Assembly: GCA_004375785.1 (NCBI GenBank) | Contig: SOKM01000064.1 | Span: 1 to 5,910, forward strand | Length of the DNA stretch: 5,910 nucleotides | Source: Candidatus Cloacimonadota bacterium | GTDB lineage: Bacteria > Hydrothermota > E44-bin80 | Direction: 5' to 3' | In this document: positions 1 to 5,870 of the stretch, in pieces | Position numbering within the stretch: the first letter of the stretch is position 1 | How the letters are laid out: the number at the start of each line of letters is the position of its first letter | The notes under the pieces: model-generated | What the model was told of the DNA's origin: nothing | What the model saw: only the letters and a program-made list of their open reading frames with translations | Database searches by the model: none | Program-made: the position numbers and the translations under genes

Positions 1-102
1 ATGGCGTGAACTTTCGACGAAGGAGAAAGAACGACGACAAACAGGAGGATAATGATATAGTGAGGAGTCAATCTCATACTGACCAAAAGAAGGTGATAGG
101 TA

Positions 103-116
103 TTAGATGTTAGATG
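103..116. repeat. Two tandem copies of TTAGATG
   Basis: The heptamer TTAGATG occurs twice back to back at 103-109 and 110-116, followed by TCAGGAG. Short tandem runs of this kind occur in the intergenic DNA of repeat-rich bacterial genomes. With only two copies it may also be chance. No function is inferred. Confidence 0.4.
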
Positions 117-141
117 TCAGGAGAATAATGAATGAGAATAG

Positions 142-236
142 GCGATTGCTTCGGGAGTTCACCCTGTGAAATAAGATTATGGCAAAAACATTATGCTATT
201 TCACGGGGTAAATATGGGAGAACACTCGCAATGACA
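142..236 (-). repeat. Dispersed palindromic element with CATTGCGAG-type ends, copy 1
   Basis: Read on the minus strand, this 95-base block starts with TGTCATTGCGAG (complement of 225-236) and ends with GAAGCAATCGC (complement of 142-152). Its centre is an imperfect inverted repeat. A second member with the same ends lies at 4342-4427 in the opposite orientation, and both share CAGGGT(G/A)AACTCC just inside the GAAGCAATC end. From general knowledge, CATTGCGAG...GAAGCAATC sequences are common dispersed intergenic repeats in unrelated bacteria. It carries no transposase, so it would be a non-autonomous, REP- or MITE-like element. Family membership rests on the two copies seen here. Confidence 0.7.
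158..212. repeat. Imperfect inverted repeat (hairpin) in the core of repeat copy 1
   Basis: The arms are 158-173 (TTCACCCTGTGAAATA) and 197-212 (TATTTCACGGGGTAAA), separated by 23 bases. Fourteen of 16 positions are complementary. One of the two exceptions would be a G-U pair in RNA and the other is an A-C mismatch. No T-run follows the right arm, so it does not look like an intrinsic terminator. It is better read as the structural core of the dispersed element. Confidence 0.7.
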
Positions 237-261
237 CCCTTTCAGGAGAATGTAACGGGGT

Positions 262-291
262 TTGCTGATTATTTACAGAAGATGAGATAAA
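262..291 (+). promoter_or_regulatory. Weak candidate sigma-70 promoter for pilT
   Basis: TTGCTG at 262-267 is 18 bases upstream of GATAAA at 286-291, which is preceded by TG at 283-284 as in an extended -10 element. The -35 match is poor (three of six) and the -10 is four of six, in an AT-rich background where such matches arise by chance. Its position 42 bases before the pilT start is suitable. No sigma-54 GG-N10-GC site was found nearby. Confidence 0.22.
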
Positions 292-332
292 ATATTGGTG
301 ATAGAGATAGAGTTTGTAAAATAGGAGAAAAA

Positions 333-1403
333 ATGACAATGACACAATTGTTAGAGGAGATGTTTTCAAGAAATGCGACAGACCTCCATATTACCGTTGG
401 TGCTCCGCCAGTGATACGTATAGATGGTGACCTTGTACGAACGGACCATGAGGTTCTTACACCAAAGATGACGAAAGAACTAATTTACAGTTTGCTTAAC
501 GATGAACAGAAAAAAAAGTTTGAGACAACAAGAGAACTTGACCTTTCATTTGGTATTCGTAATTTGAGCCGTTTCAGAGGGAATGTCTTTATGCAACGTG
601 GAGCAATCGCAATGGCAATCAGAACCATTCCTTTTGAAATTAGAACTTTCAAGGAATTAGGATTGCCTGTTATTGCTTCTGAACTTGCAACGAGACAAAA
701 GGGGCTTATCCTCGTCACAGGACCGACCGGTAGTGGAAAATCCACTACTCTTGCAACGATGATAGATAAGGTAAATAAAGACAGAAAGGACCATATTGTG
801 ACGGTTGAGGACCCTATTGAATATCTTCATAATCATAAAAATTGCATAATTAACCAGAGAGAGGTTGGAAGCGACACCAAAAGTTTTGCAAATGCACTGA
901 AATATGTTCTGAGACAGGACCCGGATATTGTGATGGTTGGAGAGATGCGAGACCTTGAGACAACAGAGTCTGCTTTGAAAATAGCAGAAACAGGACACCT
1001 TACATTTGCTACTCTCCACACGAACTCCGCAGCAGAAAGTATTACCCGTATCATTGATATTTTCCCAACCAACAGACAGTCACAGGTAAGGACTCAGCTT
1101 GCATTTGTAGTTCTTGGAATTATGACGCAAACCCTTATCAGGAGGATTCGAGGTGGAAGATGCCTCGGCCTTGAAATCCTGGTTGCCACTCCTGCAATTA
1201 AGGCACTGATAAGGGACAATAAAGTCCACCAGATATACAGCAATATCCAGACAGGGCATAAATATGGAATGCAAACGATGAACGAGTCGTTATACGATCT
1301 ATACATGAGGAAAGAAATAACTCTTGAGAGTGCCTTTACTCATTCAAGAAACCCTGAAGAATTTCAGAAGATGTTAGAACAAAGAGGTGCAGCAGTAGTT
1401 TAA
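333..1403 (+). CDS. pilT: PilT, type IV pilus retraction ATPase
   Basis: This hexameric cytoplasmic ATPase of the PilT/VirB11 secretion ATPase family powers pilus retraction, driving twitching motility and DNA uptake. The 356-residue protein is of normal PilT length. It has an N-terminal PAS-like region (about 1-100), Walker A GPTGSGKST at 130-138 (Lys136), an Asp box TVEDPIEY at 157-164, a Walker B region around 196-207 with catalytic Glu204 in VGEMRD, and a His box at 220-231 with His222 and His229. AIKALIRD at 288-295 matches the AIRNLIRE motif that is needed for retraction in studied PilT proteins and separates PilT from the assembly ATPase PilB. The start at ATG 333 has AGGAG at 323-327, five bases upstream; the second ATG at 339 would lie 11 bases from it and is less likely. 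pilC follows after 26 bases, so the two are probably co-transcribed. Confidence 0.97.
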   Translation: MTMTQLLEEMFSRNATDLHITVGAPPVIRIDGDLVRTDHEVLTPKMTKELIYSLLNDEQKKKFETTRELDLSFGIRNLSRFRGNVFMQRGAIAMAIRTIPFEIRTFKELGLPVIASELATRQKGLILVTGPTGSGKSTTLATMIDKVNKDRKDHIVTVEDPIEYLHNHKNCIINQREVGSDTKSFANALKYVLRQDPDIVMVGEMRDLETTESALKIAETGHLTFATLHTNSAAESITRIIDIFPTNRQSQVRTQLAFVVLGIMTQTLIRRIRGGRCLGLEILVATPAIKALIRDNKVHQIYSNIQTGHKYGMQTMNESLYDLYMRKEITLESAFTHSRNPEEFQKMLEQRGAAVV

Positions 1404-1429
1404 TACTTATTTTTGTAAGGAGGTTTTGA

Positions 1430-2647
1430 ATGCCGACATATCTATGGAAAGGAAGGACTGCCTCTGGACGTGTGGAAACAGGAGAGATGGTAGCAGAGAA
1501 TCAAGCGGAAGTTCTAAAAGCACTGAGGACAAAGAAGGTAATTCCTGTTTCAGTAAAGCCCAAACCCAAGGAGATTTCATTTTCTCTTTTTGGCGGAAAA
1601 AAACTTAGTACAAAAGAACTTTCTATTTTCACAAGACAGTTTGCTACAATGATAAATGCAGGACTTGCATTGATGGATTGTCTTGACACCCTTAAAAAAC
1701 AGGCTACAAAAGCTGGTTTTAAGGTTGTTATCGCAGAGATTATGGAGGACATCGAGGGTGGAGCAACACTGGCTGACGCCCTTGTAAGACAGAAAAAGAG
1801 TTTTTCAGAGCTTTATGTCAATATGGTGGCAGCCGGGGAAGCCGGCGGCGCACTTGATACCATTCTCATCAGGCTTGCTGAATATTTAGAAAAAACGGCT
1901 GAGATTATCAGGAAGATAAAAGGAGCAATGATATATCCTGCTATGATTGTAATTGTTACAGTTGGTGCAGTGGCAATCCTGCTGATATTTGTTATCCCAA
2001 TTTTTGCAAAGATGTATGAAGGGATGGGAGCAACACTTCCAGCGCTTACACAGATAATAATAAATATAAGCAATATGCTTAGAAAATACTTCTTGGTTGT
2101 TGCAGGTGTTATTATCGCTCTTGTTGTTGGCATCAAACTCTACCAGAGGACCGAAAATGGGAAGTTAATGATTGATAAGATAATGCTCAGGGTTCCAATT
2201 ATGGGGGACCTTCTTAAAAAAACAGCCCTTGCAAGGTTTGCAAGAACTCTTTCTACTCTACTTTCAAGTGGTGTTAATATCCTTGATGCGCTTGAAATAA
2301 CTGGAAAGACATCCGGTAATAAGGTCGTTGAAAAAGCAATAATGCATGCCCGCGATAGTATAAAAGAGGGAGAGACAATTGCGGCACCACTTGCAGAAGA
2401 AAAGACTGTTTTTACTCCGATGGTTGTTCAAATGGTTGCCATTGGAGAAGCAACAGGAGGTATTGATGATATGCTTAATAAGGTTGCAGATTTTTATGAA
2501 GGAGAGGTGGATGCAGCAGTAGAAAACCTGATGGCAGCTCTTGAGCCTATTATCGTGGTTGTTCTTGGAGCTGTGATAGGCGTTATTGTTGTTGCTATGT
2601 ATCTTCCCATCTTTAAACTTGCATCCGCATTTATGGGGGGGGAGTAA
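1430..2647 (+). CDS. pilC: PilC, type IV pilus inner-membrane platform protein
   Basis: This GspF/PilC-family polytopic membrane protein forms the platform at the base of the pilus. It is thought to pass motion from the ATPases PilB and PilT to the pilin subunits. The 405 residues are the usual length. After a short N-terminal domain (MPTYLWKGR onwards) there are two GspF repeats, about 67-190 and 268-392. Each has the family's GE(A)GG-type turn: GEAGG at 136-140 and GEATGG at 339-344. Hydrophobic segments lie near 171-192, 219-236 and 370-394, matching the three-helix topology. The start is firm: AAGGAGG at 1417-1423 is six bases before ATG 1430. An overlapping 60-codon frame from 1426 is a shadow. 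The last codons (Met-Gly-Gly-Glu) run through eight consecutive G. pilS follows 30 bases later in the same frame. Confidence 0.97.
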   Translation: MPTYLWKGRTASGRVETGEMVAENQAEVLKALRTKKVIPVSVKPKPKEISFSLFGGKKLSTKELSIFTRQFATMINAGLALMDCLDTLKKQATKAGFKVVIAEIMEDIEGGATLADALVRQKKSFSELYVNMVAAGEAGGALDTILIRLAEYLEKTAEIIRKIKGAMIYPAMIVIVTVGAVAILLIFVIPIFAKMYEGMGATLPALTQIIINISNMLRKYFLVVAGVIIALVVGIKLYQRTENGKLMIDKIMLRVPIMGDLLKKTALARFARTLSTLLSSGVNILDALEITGKTSGNKVVEKAIMHARDSIKEGETIAAPLAEEKTVFTPMVVQMVAIGEATGGIDDMLNKVADFYEGEVDAAVENLMAALEPIIVVVLGAVIGVIVVAMYLPIFKLASAFMGGE

Positions 2648-2687
2648 AAAAATAAGGAAAGGGGAAAGAGGAAAGATATGCCCCCCC
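2635..2687 (+). promoter_or_regulatory. G8 and C7 tracts flanking the pilS ribosome-binding site and start
   Basis: A run of eight G (2635-2642) in the last codons of pilC and a run of seven C (2681-2687) directly after the pilS ATG are separated by 38 bases. Those 38 bases contain the pilC stop (2645-2647), an almost pure purine tract, the likely Shine-Dalgarno AGAGGA (2667-2672) and the pilS ATG (2678-2680). In mRNA the two runs could form at least seven consecutive G-C pairs and enclose the pilS initiation region. This is seen in the sequence; any regulatory effect is inferred. Confidence 0.45.
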
Positions 2688-4285
2688 GTAGACTAATAAT
2701 AGTTTTACGTCCCATCATTGCAACTCTTGTTCTTGGTCCTGAGATCTATTTTCGGAGGAACGACCCTTTTTCACAGGTCTTTCCTCTTGTTGTTATAATC
2801 CTCATAAGTTATTTTGTCAGTATTATCTTCTATCTGATTCTAAAAACCGGAAGAAGAGGGACGGTTCACGATTTCGTCCAGACTGTAAGCGATACAGTTA
2901 TTATTACAGGGCTTGTTAATTTTACTGGTAGCATAAACAGCCCTTACACCCTTCTCTACTTTCTTAATATAGTTGAAGGAAGTTTATCTCTCAGGCCCAC
3001 AGGTTCATTTACCATCACTACAATTGCAACAACATCGTTTATAGTATTGGGAATTGTCTGGATGAATAGGCATCTTTCACCCGAAGTGGATACTTTAACT
3101 TTCAATGTAGAAATGGTTCATTATTTTTTGAAAGTTTTTATCTTTATCCTCTTCTTTTATCTTGCAACTGCTCTTATCACATATTTCAAAGAAAGATTCA
3201 CAGCTGGTTCACTCGCGCTTGAAGATGTTCTTATGACAACGGATGATATTCTTGAAAATATAAATTCTGGAATTATTACAATTGACAAAAGTGGAAAAAT
3301 AAAACATTTTAACCCTGCTGCTATGACTATTCTTTCTCTTGATAAAAAGAGGGTAATGGGGGAATCATATAAAGAGGTTTTTTCTTCAAGACTCAAGAAA
3401 CTTTCAGATTTAATCACTAATTTTTCTAATGAGGAGAAGGAGCAGAAGAGATTGGAAATAGCAGATGATGACGGGGGGAAAATGCTTGTAATGGTAACTA
3501 TATCAGCAATGATGAGAGAAAATATCGGCTACGGAGGAAAATTAATTAATATTGTTGACCTGACTGTGGAAGAGGAGATTCAGAAAAGATTAAGAACTGC
3601 AGATAGGATGAAAACAGCACTTGAACTTTCAGCAGGCATTGCGCACGAAATAAGAAACCCACTTGCTTCAGTTCAGGGCGCAATCGAGGTAATAACAAGA
3701 GAGATTAAATCAAATGAAAGGGTTGAAAAACTTGTTACCCTTGTCTTGAAAGAGACTAAAAGGTTAAATAATATCATAGAACGATTTTTGCAATTTGTTC
3801 GTATCCCGCAAAGAGAGAGGAAAAATGCAGATATTACTCTCGTCCTAAGAGATGTTGTTGAACTTATAAAAAATCATCCAATGTATAATAAAGGAATAGA
3901 AATTAATACTGAGTTTCCACAAGAACAATATATTGTGTTTATTGACCCTGAACAGATAAAACAGGTATTTCTCAACATACTCTTGAATTCATTCACGGCA
4001 GTTGAAAAGGAAGGAAAGATAGAGATTTGTTTCTTAAAGAAAGATAACTATTGTGGCATTGCATTTAATGATAATGGGATTGGAATAGAAAAAGAATACA
4101 TTGACAAAATATTCCAACCATTTTTTTCGAAAACGCAAAGAGGTTCTGGATTAGGATTATCGGTTGCCCACAGAATTATTGAACAGCACAAGGGTGAAAT
4201 TACTGTTGAATCAAAAAAGGAAAAAGGAAGCACTTTCACAGTGTGGCTTCCACTCGTTAATAAACATTTGCCACAAAGTCACTAA
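2678..4285 (+). CDS. pilS: PilS-type membrane sensor histidine kinase of the pilus regulon
   Basis: This is the sensor of the PilS-PilR two-component system: it autophosphorylates on a histidine and passes the phosphate to PilR. In Pseudomonas, PilS senses pilin in the inner membrane. The 535 residues match PilS length. Roughly six hydrophobic segments occupy 6-20, 34-55, 71-84, 89-103, 110-128 and 149-169. A PAS domain follows (about 183-300), then HisKA with the H box SAGIAHEIRNPLAS (His323), and HATPase with N box NILLN (433-437), G1 DNGIGI (465-470), F box around FQPFF (479-483) and G2 GSGLGL (489-494). The start at ATG 2678 is the only reasonable one, since the frame upstream reaches the pilC stop with no other start codon; AGAGGA at 2667-2672 is five bases before it. 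The last residues (NKHLPQSH) run into a tandem repeat and look non-native. The pilS name is favoured by the topology and by pilR downstream. Confidence 0.93.
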   Translation: MPPRRLIIVLRPIIATLVLGPEIYFRRNDPFSQVFPLVVIILISYFVSIIFYLILKTGRRGTVHDFVQTVSDTVIITGLVNFTGSINSPYTLLYFLNIVEGSLSLRPTGSFTITTIATTSFIVLGIVWMNRHLSPEVDTLTFNVEMVHYFLKVFIFILFFYLATALITYFKERFTAGSLALEDVLMTTDDILENINSGIITIDKSGKIKHFNPAAMTILSLDKKRVMGESYKEVFSSRLKKLSDLITNFSNEEKEQKRLEIADDDGGKMLVMVTISAMMRENIGYGGKLINIVDLTVEEEIQKRLRTADRMKTALELSAGIAHEIRNPLASVQGAIEVITREIKSNERVEKLVTLVLKETKRLNNIIERFLQFVRIPQRERKNADITLVLRDVVELIKNHPMYNKGIEINTEFPQEQYIVFIDPEQIKQVFLNILLNSFTAVEKEGKIEICFLKKDNYCGIAFNDNGIGIEKEYIDKIFQPFFSKTQRGSGLGLSVAHRIIEQHKGEITVESKKEKGSTFTVWLPLVNKHLPQSH

Positions 4286-4304
4286 GACACTAAAAAATAC
4301 TAAG
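4271..4304. repeat. Degenerate 8-base tandem repeat overlapping the end of pilS
   Basis: Successive units CCACAAAG (4271-4278), TCACTAAG (4279-4286) and ACACTAAA (4287-4294), then the looser AAATACTAAG (4295-4304), follow an nCAC(T/A)AA(G/A) pattern. The first two units encode the last PilS residues and its TAA stop. Tandem CACAAAG/CACTAAG-like runs are, from general experience, frequent as dispersed intergenic sequence in repeat-rich bacterial genomes. The tract is short and imperfect, so the period is visible but modest. Confidence 0.55.
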
Positions 4305-4341
4305 TTATTAAAAGAAAAGAATGTTATCACTTAAAAAAGTT

Positions 4342-4427
4342 TGTCATTGCGAGTATCCCTTCACAGGCTCAGGATAAACCCTGCACCGTATGGTTCAGGG
4401 TAAACTCCAGCGAAGGAAAGCAATCTC
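4342..4427 (+). repeat. Dispersed palindromic element with CATTGCGAG-type ends, copy 2
   Basis: This 86-base block begins with TGTCATTGCGAG (4342-4353) and ends with GAAAGCAATCTC (4416-4427). It matches the ends of the element at 142-236 but lies in the opposite orientation. Both carry CAGGGT(G/A)AACTCC inside the right end, at 4396-4408 here. The interior also contains CCCTTCACAGGCTCAGG (4357-4373), which resembles a second common dispersed motif (CCTTCGACAGGCTCAGG type), and a 15-base near-repeat (4366-4380 and 4392-4406, 12 of 15 identical). It fills most of the pilS-pilR gap and contains no gene. Confidence 0.72.
4378..4401. repeat. Hairpin within repeat copy 2
   Basis: ACCCTG (4378-4383) pairs with CAGGGT (4396-4401). 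Inside them ACC (4385-4387) pairs with GGT (4392-4394) across the four-base loop GTAT, with one C/T mismatch between the two stems. The hairpin is compact and well formed. There is no T-run directly after it (the nearest is about 30 bases on, near 4430-4434), so it is not a canonical intrinsic terminator. It could still affect mRNA stability between pilS and pilR. Confidence 0.65.
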
Positions 4428-4449
4428 TCTTTTTGCTATCTATATTATT

Positions 4450-4454
4450 AAGGA
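4450..4454 (+). promoter_or_regulatory. Ribosome-binding site that fixes the pilR start
   Basis: AAGGA at 4450-4454 is five bases upstream of ATG 4460. The longer open frame begins at a TTG at 4433, just past the end of the dispersed repeat, has no Shine-Dalgarno site and would add nine residues with no counterpart in typical receiver domains. The ATG at 4460 is therefore preferred. Confidence 0.75.
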
Positions 4455-4459
4455 AAAAA

Positions 4460-5809
4460 ATGAAACAGGAAAAAAAGAAAATAAAAGAAACCATTTTAGT
4501 AGTAGACGATGAAGAGGGAATCCTTGAATGGCTTAAGATAGCGCTTGAAAAAGAAGATTATGAGGTGGTTACTGCTTTAAGTGGGGAGGAAGCACTTAAG
4601 ATTGCACGAAAAAAATATTTTCCTTGCGTTATTACTGATATAAAAATGGCAGGAATGGATGGACTGCAGCTCCTTAAGAAATTAAAGGAAGAGGACCCTG
4701 ATATAATTGTGATAATAATAACTGCTTATGGCACTTTTGAAAGTGCGGTTGAAGCTTTGAGAGGTGGAGCAAGTGACTTTATTACAAAACCGTTCAGAAT
4801 TGGTGAGATTACATTCAGATTAAAAAATGTATTTGAGAGGGAACGATTGCGTCGAGTGAATATCTTCTTAAAAGAGAAAATTACTAAAAAAGAGGATGAT
4901 GTAATAGTTGGAGAAAGCAAAAAGATGAAAGAACTTCTTGACCTTGTAGACAAAGTTGCAAAGACAGATGCAACCATAATGATCTATGGAGAAACAGGCA
5001 CCGGTAAAGAACTTATTGCAAGAAGATTACATAATAAAAGTTACAGAAAAAACGAACAAATTGTTACACTTAACTGTAGTGCCCTTCCTGAAACATTATT
5101 GGAAAGTGAATTATTTGGATATAAAAAAGGCGCTTTTACTGGCGCCGAACATAACAAGAAAGGACTGTTCCAAATTGCGGATGGAGGTACTTTTTTCCTT
5201 GACGAAGTGGGTGAGATAAGTTCAAAAATTCAGGTGAAACTTCTTCGTATGCTTCAGTTTCATGAAATTGTTCCTCTGGGAGACACAAAGACTGTAAAAG
5301 TGAATGTACGATTAATCGGAGCAACAAATAAAAATTTAGAAGAATCTGTTAAGAAGGGTGAATTCCGTGAGGATCTTTTTTACAGGCTCAATGTAATACC
5401 TGTTTATATTCCTCCTTTAAGGGAGAGAAAGGGGGATATACCCCTTCTTGTCCAACGATTTGTAGAAAAGATATCAAAACGTCTAAAGATTAACAGAAAG
5501 GAATTTTCTTCTGGAGCTATGAATATGCTCATGGATTATAACTGGCCTGGAAATGTGAGAGAACTTGAGAATTGTGTAGAGCGGTCAATAATTCTTCAGG
5601 ATAGCGAAAAAATAACGGAAGGAGATATTTCTCTTATTATTCATACTGATATTCCTGTCAAAGAAGAAATAACACTCAAGGATCTTGAGATTACCGCGAT
5701 TAGAGAGGTAATAAAAAAATGCAGTGGTGATAAAATAAAGGCAGCAAAAGTGCTTGGTATACATCCTTCTACCCTATACAGGAAATTAAAAAGGTTATTC
5801 TCCGATTAA
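4460..5809 (+). CDS. pilR: PilR-type sigma-54-dependent response regulator
   Basis: This NtrC-family activator is phosphorylated by PilS and, as an ATP-driven oligomer, opens sigma-54 promoters; pilA is the classic target. The 449 residues show three domains. The receiver (about 10-125) has acidic Asp16-Asp17, phosphoacceptor Asp60 in TDIKM, Thr88 and Lys110 in TKPF. The AAA+ domain (about 148-380) has Walker A GETGTGKE at 177-184, the sigma-54-contacting GAFTGA loop at 224-229, Walker B GGTFFLDEV at 242-250, sensor I GATN at 287-290, Arg-finger region REDLFYRL at 303-310, and sensor II WPGNVREL at 362-369. A Fis-type helix-turn-helix (about 408-445) contains KAAKVLGIHPSTLYRKLKR. All key residues are present. 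The PilR name, rather than another NtrC-like regulator, rests on adjacency to pilS and the pilus genes. The 174-base gap after pilS leaves room for a separate promoter, but only a -10-like TATATT (4441-4446) without a good -35 is visible. Confidence 0.92.
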   Translation: MKQEKKKIKETILVVDDEEGILEWLKIALEKEDYEVVTALSGEEALKIARKKYFPCVITDIKMAGMDGLQLLKKLKEEDPDIIVIIITAYGTFESAVEALRGGASDFITKPFRIGEITFRLKNVFERERLRRVNIFLKEKITKKEDDVIVGESKKMKELLDLVDKVAKTDATIMIYGETGTGKELIARRLHNKSYRKNEQIVTLNCSALPETLLESELFGYKKGAFTGAEHNKKGLFQIADGGTFFLDEVGEISSKIQVKLLRMLQFHEIVPLGDTKTVKVNVRLIGATNKNLEESVKKGEFREDLFYRLNVIPVYIPPLRERKGDIPLLVQRFVEKISKRLKINRKEFSSGAMNMLMDYNWPGNVRELENCVERSIILQDSEKITEGDISLIIHTDIPVKEEITLKDLEITAIREVIKKCSGDKIKAAKVLGIHPSTLYRKLKRLFSD

Positions 5810-5843
5810 ACGTAAGTTTGGCTTTACGTAAAAGTTGGACGTA
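5810..5843. repeat. Three spaced ACGTA repeats after pilR, two forming a palindrome
   Basis: ACGTAA (5810-5815) is the inverted complement of TTACGT (5824-5829), giving a six-base-pair stem around an eight-base spacer. The sequence also reads as direct repeats: ACGTAAGTTTGG at 5810-5821, ACGTAAAAGTTGG at 5826-5838, and a third ACGTA at 5839-5843. The stem is too weak, and lacks a T-run, for a clear terminator. The location between pilR and the next gene's start would suit a regulator-binding site, which is inference. Confidence 0.4.
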
Positions 5844-5870
5844 GATTTTCACAGATTAGAAAGGAGCATA

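Larger units (their letters stand above)
1..332. other. Intergenic region upstream of pilT, no convincing gene
   Basis: No convincing gene lies in these 332 bases. Three short reading frames run in from the left edge and end at TGA 7-9, TAA 50-52 and TAG 111-113. Any of them could be the tail of an upstream gene. A tail ending Met-Ala at 7-9 would not be out of place for a pilB-type ATPase, but nothing visible proves it. The rest holds a 7-base tandem repeat, a palindromic dispersed element and a weak promoter-like sequence, each listed separately. A 52-codon open frame at 132-290 runs through the repeat element and is judged spurious. Confidence 0.6.

Noticed and set aside
181..196. TGGCAAAAACATTATGCT-like sequence resembling a sigma-54 promoter before pilT.
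   Set aside because: The GG (181-182) and GC (195-196) are 12 bases apart instead of the required 10, and the sequence is part of the repeat hairpin loop.
132..290. A 52-codon open frame from ATG 132 to TAA 288-290.
   Set aside because: It runs through the whole dispersed repeat, including its palindromic core. It has a composition unlike the neighbouring genes and no proper ribosome-binding site. Open frames through CATTGCGAG-type repeats are a common source of false small genes.
657..1306. Several minus-strand open frames of 64-120 codons inside pilT.
   Set aside because: They are shadows of a complete, well-conserved plus-strand gene, with no ribosome-binding sites or recognisable domains.
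2635..2671. G-quadruplex in the purine-rich pilC-pilS junction.
   Set aside because: Apart from G8 and one G4 run, the other G runs are only two long, so at most a weak two-layer structure is possible. Pairing with the C7 run is the stronger reading.
4378..4434. Hairpin followed by T-rich sequence as an intrinsic terminator after pilS.
   Set aside because: The T-run is about 30 bases beyond the stem, and the hairpin is explained as part of the dispersed element.
4433..4459. Upstream TTG start for pilR adding nine residues.
   Set aside because: It has no Shine-Dalgarno site and lies next to the dispersed repeat. ATG 4460 has AAGGA at the right spacing and gives a standard receiver-domain start.
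5810..5829. Terminator after pilR formed by the ACGTAA/TTACGT stem.
   Set aside because: There are only six AT-rich base pairs, and an A-run rather than a T-run follows on the plus strand.
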